From positions 20,187,568 through 20,251,567 of the forward strand of contig OX393567.1 in NCBI GenBank assembly GCA_947652115.1: a stretch of DNA of 64,000 bases. The letters are read 5' to 3'. A program made the translations under genes and the position numbers. Within the stretch, counting starts at the first letter, position 1; every line of letters begins with the position of its first letter. Below are positions 36,601-45,600 of the stretch, in pieces. The notes below the pieces were generated by a model that was not told the origin of the DNA, did not search any database, and was given only the letters and a program-made list of their open reading frames with translations. Origin of the DNA: Blastomussa wellsi (Eukaryota > Cnidaria > Anthozoa > Scleractinia > Plerogyridae).

Positions 36601-39600
36601 AACATGGACCGCGCGAAATTATGCGATGATCAGGAGCTGCGCGAGGCCCATCTTCGTACAGACAGAGATAAGATCAAGACTATGTTGTTTCCCGAGTCAA
36701 ATGGTTCAAATGTTGGCTTTTGCATTCCCAGAAGTGTTTGGTTTGACGTATTGGAATCCGTTGAAAAAGGTGATGAACATAGGTTAAAGCAATGCTTAAA
36801 GAAAGTAGACGTTGCAAAGATTGATGTCAACGAAGAAGAATCTGAAATGGAAAAAGAAGCAGAAATTGAGGAAACAACAGAAGCAGTAGCAGACTCGGAA
36901 GCAGTGAGAGTTGAAGATGATGACGAGGATGAGGAAAAAACTGAGAATAAAGAAGAACAACACGAAGAAACAGCACCAGAAGAAGGAGAAGAAGCGGCAG
37001 CAGAAGCAGCAGTTGAAGAAGGAACAGAAGCACAAGCAGAAGGGGCAGCAGAAGCAGCAGAAGAAGAAGGAACAGCGACAGAAGAAGAAGCAACGGAAGC
37101 AGCAGAAGCAGCAGAAGCAGAAGCAGAAGGGGCAGCAGAAGCAGCAGAAGAAGAAGAAACAGAAGTAGAGGCAGAAGCTGAGGCAGAAGCAGAAGAAGAA
37201 GAAGAAGAGCTACAAGAAGATCAAGAAGAAGAAGATGAATACCAAGATGAACGCGGAGAGCAAGAGAGAGAGCTTGATGTGGACCGTTTAGACGTCTGTG
37301 AGGATGAAAAAGAGAGAACGTTGCACTTCATAGAGAAGTCCTTGACGTTGAAAGCTTCAGACAACGCCAGCGTACAACTTTCTGCAAACGAGACCGGAGA
37401 TCTAATATCACCAGATATTCAGCTCTTTAGACTCGCACCTGGGTTTGATGTATGCCTTGAGCACAGAAAGCTTCCGGATAAATGCTTTGCTGCATTTGTG
37501 TCTGAAAAATCTTCTAAGCCAGCCTATGAAAACATCCAACACTATATCAGAACTTGGGAGCCCGTATTAACAAGGGAGGCCGCTACAGTGTCCGTGGCAG
37601 GTGATGATTCTTTAATTCTTCTAAACCTTGAAGTGAAATGGAAAGAAGGCGAAGAGAACAAAATTTTCGGCCAGTTTCACCTAGACAGTGACTTTTGCCA
37701 AGCACGACAAATCAAGATTTCAGAGGGAGATTATGCTTGTGTCAGGATTTGCTGTCCATCCAAAAGGCCGAATTACTCCGAACGCTTTGCGACAAATGAG
37801 TTTAGTGCAAGAAAGAGGATCGAAGGTTTAGAAGAAGAAAGGAAGGAAGCTCCTTCTGAAAGTGACGGTGAATCTGACTATGAAACTGCAAGTGAAGGCG
37901 AAGATGACACGGAAAGCCAAGCTGTGAAAAGTCAGGTTTGGGTTGGTCACTGTCGTTTCACAAAAGTAGAAAGCGTTTTGGTGCTTCAGTTGTTGCATTT
38001 CTCGTTGAACATACCTCCAAGATTGCTGAATGGGAAGAGCTGCACTTGTACCGTGGAGATAATCCAACAACCTATTCCTCTCAGGTATCTATAGAATAAC
38101 ACAGTTTCTAAATGTGCACCAATTACAGTAGGTGGATCTTTAAAGCTTTTCTCTTCTATTTTGCTTGATCGATAACAACTTAATAATGTGGTCAAACCTC
38201 CTCTTACAAATTTACTAAGTAAAGTATATTTCTGTGTCGAGCATGCTGGTAAGTCAATCTGCAGTGAAACCAAACTTTCAAACGACCTCTGACGGGCCAA
38301 AGATTTGGGCGTATTAGTGGGGTGGTCATTAAAATAAAAATTATTATTAGCTCAGTCGAGATTTCCATTAAGTAATAGTTGGTGAGGCCGAGGCCCAATT
38401 ATCTTCATAGAATTCGAGATCGAGTAATCTAATTTTTGTAAAAGGAACCAACTAGTATTTAAATCTGGAAAAGGCGAAAAAGCCATTTTATTGCTTTAGT
38501 TACTCGAGACAGCTACTTAATTGTTAAATAGAATACAAGCTGTTCACAAGCTGTTCATTAAAAGTTTTGCACCACAGCAGTAACTTATAAGTTGCAATTC
38601 GATAACTCCCACAGGGCCATACCTAGGATTTTTTTGTCTGCGGGAGCAAACTCCGCACACCTTCACTTCCAACAAGAAATAGCCCCGCAAAATCAAACAC
38701 TATGCTAGAAAAAAGAACATTTACTTTATGGCGGGGCAACTGCCCCCTGCCTCCCCCCGCTATGTAAGGCCCTGCTACCAACCTCGATAACTCAAACTCC
38801 CGCTAACTCGGACCCTCTTCCATTTCCCTTAGCGTTATTTATTAAATGGACACCGTCACGCCTCATTATAGCAATTTTTATGATCTAATTTCCATATTAT
38901 TGTTCACCAAATACACTAATAAATTTGATAAAAAGATTCCACAGAACAAGATAGAACAGGTAGTTTGGGGAAGTAGTACAGGATTACAAGGATGGAAGAG
39001 GATTGCAATTCATTAAAATTGATTTCTGGACAGGATGTCCAGAAATCAAAGCTGAAATTCTGGTGAAATATTGAATCTTTTAGTAGTTATTTTTTCTTCT
39101 TAGTTGATATTTCTTTGCTTTCACCACTTTTAGCATTTTTCTCCTTCTATTGCTCGGCAATAAAGCACGATTACAGCAAGCTACAGGCCATACTTATTAA
39201 AATATGATATATCAGGCGTGACAGTGTCCCTTTAATTTTAACCTCGGTAATCGAAGCTTGTTTGATTTCCCTTGAAGGTCCAGGTAATTGGAAATCAACT
39301 GTTGTTTATTCTAGTTCTCTGTAAATTAGATATGTTATAAAACTTATTAATAACAGGTATAATGCCCTACTTGGCAATCCACACAACTGAAAATACTAAT
39401 GTGAATAGATGCTTTGAAGTGATAATTATGTAATATGACAGCATGTGTTCCAATTTACTGGCTGAAATACATGAAATGAAAAGTGGAAACTCCAAAATGT
39501 GCTAAAGGCGCTTTTTGACAAGCAAGTTACTGATCGGGCGTTTATTTACGTCGAACAAAACTAGCCGAAATTACGAGGCAGTCGTATTAGTGGGTGTGTT

Positions 39601-42600
39601 TCTTGGGCGGTGTTCTACCGTAATGCGTGCCTTTTTTAGTGATTTAGTGATGCTCCATACGAAAAAATATATATTTTTAATAACAAAGTAACCTCCTAAT
39701 TCCCGGCATGATACTAACTGTTTCATGCCTTTCCCCTTTCAGACGAATGATCGAAACTTTGACGCAATTACCAAATCTAGACAAAGGCTTGGTTCACGAT
39801 ATCTGTATAGGAGAGACTTCAAGTTTTGTCGGTAAAGAGTGATGCTAGCTTATCATACAATACAGTCAATACTTGGTTTAGTACAAGTGCAAATCAGAGA
39901 AAAAGGCCTTGGCTAGTAAATCTTAACTGATGCTTTGTGCTGTGTACACTCTAACAGGCCTGCTCTTACAAGCACGCACAAACGCCCCTGTGGGTTCCAC
40001 TTCATCTTTGTCATTCGGCCGGTCGGTCGGTTGGTCGGTTGGTCGATGGGACGGTCGATCAGTCAGTCAATCAATCGTTGGTGGGTGGGTGGGTCAATCA
40101 GTCAGCCAAGTCAGTCAGTCAGTCAGTCAGTCAGTCGGTGGGTACTTCCGTCCGTCCCTCCGTCAGTCAGTTAATTGGCCAATCGATCGCAATCAACTAA
40201 TAAGTTAGAGTATCCATCCCTTAATTTGTAAATGGTTTTTTAATTGATTGTATTCTTAATGACGTATTTTACATCCCTAGATCTCGCCCTCCGTTTACCA
40301 CATGGCAAGCTTTCGATTGCTGATCATGTCAAAGGCTCTAAACATAAGTTCAAAAGACTGAACACGCACCAAGCGGACGCTGTTGCAAATTCTTTGCGAG
40401 GCCGCTTTACCCTCATTCAAGGCCCTCCTGGTACGTTCCTTCACTGGAGATCAATATTTAGCAATGCATTCAACGTTTAGCAATGCATTTAAACGTCAAG
40501 TGCAAATGGCTTCAATTTGCTGGGGATAACCCAAAAAGTCGAAGAATCTGAATGACTCGCGTAGCGAAGAAATTAGGTTCTGCAACCCGGCCATTTTAAT
40601 TCATTTAATCGTTTTGAAGCTCATCAAAATAATTAAACCTCGCCTTTAAATAATCATCCTTTAACTAGTTCATTGAACTAATCCGCCATTAGGAGTTCAA
40701 TCATCTACCTATCAAATAAACTGATTCTTCGAGGCTTTTTCCACTTGAATGTATTTTTAAGAACATGACAAACCAACGCCATGACACGCCAACGCAATGC
40801 GTAAAAGCGCTGTAGTTCAGTGCGGTCTTCCTGCTTATAACGACCCTGATAAAATGGAGACCACATAAGTTGGGTGGCGGGAAAATTGAGGTATTTGTAT
40901 CCAGAACCAGTGTATGCATAATTATGCGTTTGCTGTACGAATGACTGAAATATTTAATCCTGGGTAACAACGTAACGCAAGTATCCAGCTTTGGCTGGAT
41001 AATTATATATTCAGAAATTGTTTAAAACGTTTCAATTTAAGCCTTGGTGCTGACTGTAATAATGCGCCTGACCATGATATTTTTTTCTATATAGGTACTG
41101 GGAAGACAATAACGGGAGTTCACATTGCTTATTGGTTTGCTAAAAGAAATAAGGCAATTTCAAACCAAACTCCGCGGAAGGTTCTCTACTGTGGACCTTC
41201 AAACAAATCTGTAGATGTCGTTGCAGGTACGGTGTAAGCCAGTGTAATTTCTTCGTAACTTGCTTACCTACCTACTTGCTTGCTTCTTTCTTCTTGTTGT
41301 CTTCTTTCCTCCTTTCTACCTTCTTTCCCTCACTCCTGGCCTGTCTGTCTGCCTACCTACCTGCCTACCTACCCTTACACTACCTTCTTACCTACCTACC
41401 TACCTTCCTGCCTATAACTGCCCACGTTATTGCTTACTTCTTTGCTTCCCTGTTATCTTGCGTATTTACTTACTGAAAATTCGGTGGACGCGTTACCTCA
41501 ACCCGTTCACCAAAAACGGGGACTGGTTTTTTTTTGGCAAAACAAATAAATCCCTTTCATTGATTTGTTTTATATATACAGCGATTGCGAGCTTGTTTGA
41601 ATGGGTCTCGCCTGGTAGTTTTGTTTACAAAATGTCTTTAAACTTTTGTTGGTATAAATACTTCATGAGATGAACTGTTTGTTACATCGGTGTTTGTATT
41701 TGCGTGTTTACATTTGCGTAGTTGATCAAAACGAAGTGTTTTCAATAGCATGGTCTTGCCCTTTCTTCCTTTCTGCAGAATACCTGATGGAGATTAAGGG
41801 CATGAAGATCCTTCGAGTATACGGAAATGTTATCGAGCAGCAAGAGTTTCCGATACCAAACCAAGTGAAACCAACTCGACCAACAGGCAGTGATGAAGAA
41901 TTGAAGGTCCCCGAGAAATTAAGACCTATTGCGTTACATCTCGTGATTAGAGACGAGAAAATGTCCCCACAGTTTGCCGAACAGCTGAAGATATACGAAA
42001 AACTGTTTGCCGCAATGAAGAAGAACAAGGAGATAGTGGATGAAAAAATTGTCAAAGATTATTTAAAGGTTTGATGAAATTCATTTAAGAAAGATAATAC
42101 GTCCAAGATAAGTTTTTACGAGCTATGACACCTGCATTTGCTGCCGTATTTGTATTAAAGGCATCTGAAAAAAGTTTCATTTGGTTTTTGGAATGCCCTG
42201 CTTGGGTGTATAACAAAACTAAATTTTCAGATTAGATCTCCCCGCGAAATTTTGCCTTACTTAAAACGTCGTGCCATCCATTCGGTCTATAGGTTTCCTT
42301 TTCTGGGTGGAAGGGGAGGAGGTGGGGTTGCTACTTAACAATTAGACTACCAGCTCATAGAAAACGAGGGTGAGTAGTGTAATTGTTTTAGTAGAATCTC
42401 TAAAGGAATACCTGCCAAAACTTACCATTTCATGTACTTTTATGCCCCCAAAAAATTTACCTTCTACGAGCAACGTGCGAGCGATCGTTTTCCAATGGCG
42501 ATTATAGTCCACCACTAAATTTTCTCCGATTATCATTGGTCTAAATTAAACACGTGACACGATAGTCTTCATATGCGGAGGGCACTCTCATTGCACAGTG

Positions 42601-45600
42601 CCCGCCCTCGGAAAATACCCGGATCGATAGCAGTCGTCCGTCGAAATATTTTTTGAAAAAGCGGGTCCAGCCAAAACATTGAAAGCTGTACGATTTGTTG
42701 ACCTCTTGCTTCACATAGGCTAGTTAGGAAGCTGTAAAGTTTATTGTCAAAACTAAGTTCTCGACATCGTATGCGGTAAGGAATCGAAACGTAATTTAAT
42801 AGGTATGATTCAGAATGCATTTGAGTCCAATGTGGTCAACATGAAAACGTAAACCACCTAAATTCCATAACAAACTCGGAATGTGAAGGAGTTTCTGCAA
42901 AAGACAAGAAAATACCTGGATGGATAGTACCCGTACGTAAATGTTTTGTAAACAAGCAGCTATTTAGAGCATTTCTTGTCTGGTTTTGATTTTTTTGGTT
43001 TTTTGCCTAGTTTTAATTCGTTTGCTTCAAGTCTTTCGTCCAAAAGTTATAAAAAAATAATTCAAAAGGCTCGTTTTTTAACGGTCGCGTGCGGAAGAAA
43101 ATTTAGTGGTGAACTATAAAGACAATAGAGTGTTTTTGTATCGGATCTATCGGTGTGATAGTTGTCCCTTGGAAATTTGATGTTCTTAAAACTAGCATAT
43201 TTCCCCTCGAAGCTTCTCTTCTCGGGCAAATATTTGGTTTAAGAACATCAAATTTCCGCGGGGCAACTATCAGCCGGTAATTCCTCGTCAGAAACACTCT
43301 AATGTTTAAATAGTTCCTCGACAAAAACACTCTAGAAAACAGTCTGAGAACCAATTAGATTGATGGATTTCCAATAGAACACAGCTGAGGTTCTACTATT
43401 TTCGGATAGATAGAACGCACTGAAAAAAGTGAAATCTAAGTTAATCTTTTTTTTCATATAAAGTATATTTGTAGAACCAATGTCGAAGAAGTATTAGATC
43501 ATATTGGTTCAGCTTGCTGTATCTGTTTCTGTTCGTTCGCATAACAATTCGAACTACTTCGTCTCGTTCGTTATTTACTTGATAAAAACATATACTAATA
43601 TCAATCATCTTCAATTACAGAAGATACAGAAAGCTGAAAAGTGGGCCATGAAAAATGTGGAGATTGTGTTATGTACCTGTTCTGCGGCTGGAAGCGGTAG
43701 AATGAAGGATGCGTGTAACGTCATGCAGTGCATAGTGGACGAGTGCGGCATGTGTACGGAACCAGAAACCCTCATTCCGATTGCCTCTTCAGAAGCGCAA
43801 CAAGTTGTTCTAATTGGAGATCACAAGCAGCTTCAGCCAATTGTAAAGAACAAAGTTGCCAAGTCGCTTGGGCTGAGTACATCCATGTTCGAGCGATATT
43901 CCAGTCGGGCCCTTATGTTAAAAGAGCAGTACAGGATGGTAAGGCAAATGCTCCGCTCCACAGATGAGTAGATTGCAGTATAAAATAAGTCAAACAAGTT
44001 ACTACGTGCAGAAGTAAAATGAAATTAGCGAATATAGTGGTCTGTTAAATCAAATGACCTATAAAGTGACTAACAACAAATTCGTATGGCCGAAAAATAA
44101 TGATTCAACGGAAAGCGTGCCTTTATTGCAGCAAGGCTGATTTTTTCTTGTCTCTTGCTCCCAATGTGTGGCTTCATAGCTCAGTTGGTAGAGCATCGCA
44201 CCGGTATCGCGGAGGTCACGGGTTCGAATCCCGTTGAATCCCTGATTTTTTTCAGGCTTACTCTTTTAATTGCTTAAATTGAAATTACTGTGATGATCAT
44301 TCTTCACTTTCATCTACACCCGCAGTTCAAATATGAATTATTTCATATATACTTCACATCATTTCACTCCACGGGAAAATGTGAACTCAATAAATTGACC
44401 TCGCTCCCAATGCGTGGCTTCATAGCTCAGTTGGTAGAGCATCGCACCGGTATCGCGGAGGTCACGGTTTCAAATTCCGTTGAAGCCCTGATTTTTTCAG
44501 GCTTCTTCTTTCCAATGGCTGTAATTGGAAATTAACTTCGATGATCATTCTTCGCTTTCATCTACACCCGCAGTTCAAATATGAATTATTTCATATATAC
44601 TTCAAACGTACCCAATCTATAGTAAAAAAGAACACTCTGAAAAGTTTTAACACCCCTCGTTTCTTATCTATTTAGCACCCAGAGATTTGTGAATTCCCCT
44701 CCAAGCAATTCTACGATGGCAAATTGATCACGTCAAAAGCCGTCACTGACCGCAACAGAAGCTTAAGATCTAAGCGCACCGGAGAATTTATAAATTTCTG
44801 GCCTTGTCATGAAGATACAGATTGCGTGCCTCTTGTGTTTTGTAATGTGGTTGGTGAGGAGGACGAGCTGGTGGTGACAACAGAGGAAGGCAATCAACGA
44901 TCCAAGAGTAACCTGAAGGAGAAAGACAAAGTGGTGAGTGAACTTGTTTCTGGGTACTGGCAAGTAGATGTTTGTGAAGTATGTATAAAATAATTCATAT
45001 TGAAATAATTCATAATGAAATCATTAAATTGACCTCGCTCCCTATGCGTGGTAGAGCATCGTACCGGTATTTCGCGGAGGTCGCGGGTTCGAATCTGAGT
45101 TTTTTCAGGATTATTGTTTTCGATTACTAAAACTGGAAATTCACTGCGATGATCATTCTTCACTTTCAATTAGATGTTTATTATTATCTCTTTCTGGATG
45201 AAAGGCAGTCCTTATGAAGCCAACATTCTACCAGTACACCCTACCACGTGTTTTAAAGGCCCTATCCGAACGGAGGATGTTTTACTGAAAAAATGGTGGT
45301 TGGATGGGGAGAGGGGGGTTTCATTTTAACAGATCAAATTCTGACTCAAGATAGGCATTCATCCGACGAACGTCAGTCCGTATGGGGCCAGCATGTTAAC
45401 AGTTTATAAAAGGTAAAAGGATATTTTGATCTTGATAAGCTGTAAAAGAACAAAAGTTGCAGTGCCTTGATTGGTGAATTCAAGTGGTAAATGTGTAATA
45501 GTTCACCATTTTGGAGTTTTCGAAAAAAGGTGTTCAATATGAATAAATGATTTTTATATTCAGTTGACTCTCACGTTTCCCCTGGTCAATAAGTTTTTGT

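Noticed and set aside
36796..37093. Antisense open frames rich in Leu and Phe/Cys opposite the acidic tract
   Set aside because: They are reverse readings of GAA/GCA triplet repeats in a confirmed coding exon and carry no family motif.
39930..40208. Open frames reading repeated Ser/Val/Gln/Gly words
   Set aside because: They arise from a tetranucleotide repeat inside an intron.
41260..41673. Leu/Pro-rich open frame with hydrophobic stretches
   Set aside because: It lies on a TACC/CTT simple repeat between two well-supported helicase exons.
44170..44241. Functional tRNA-Thr gene
   Set aside because: The anticodon stem is imperfect and the same downstream tail occurs in four copies, so a SINE is the better call, though function is not excluded.
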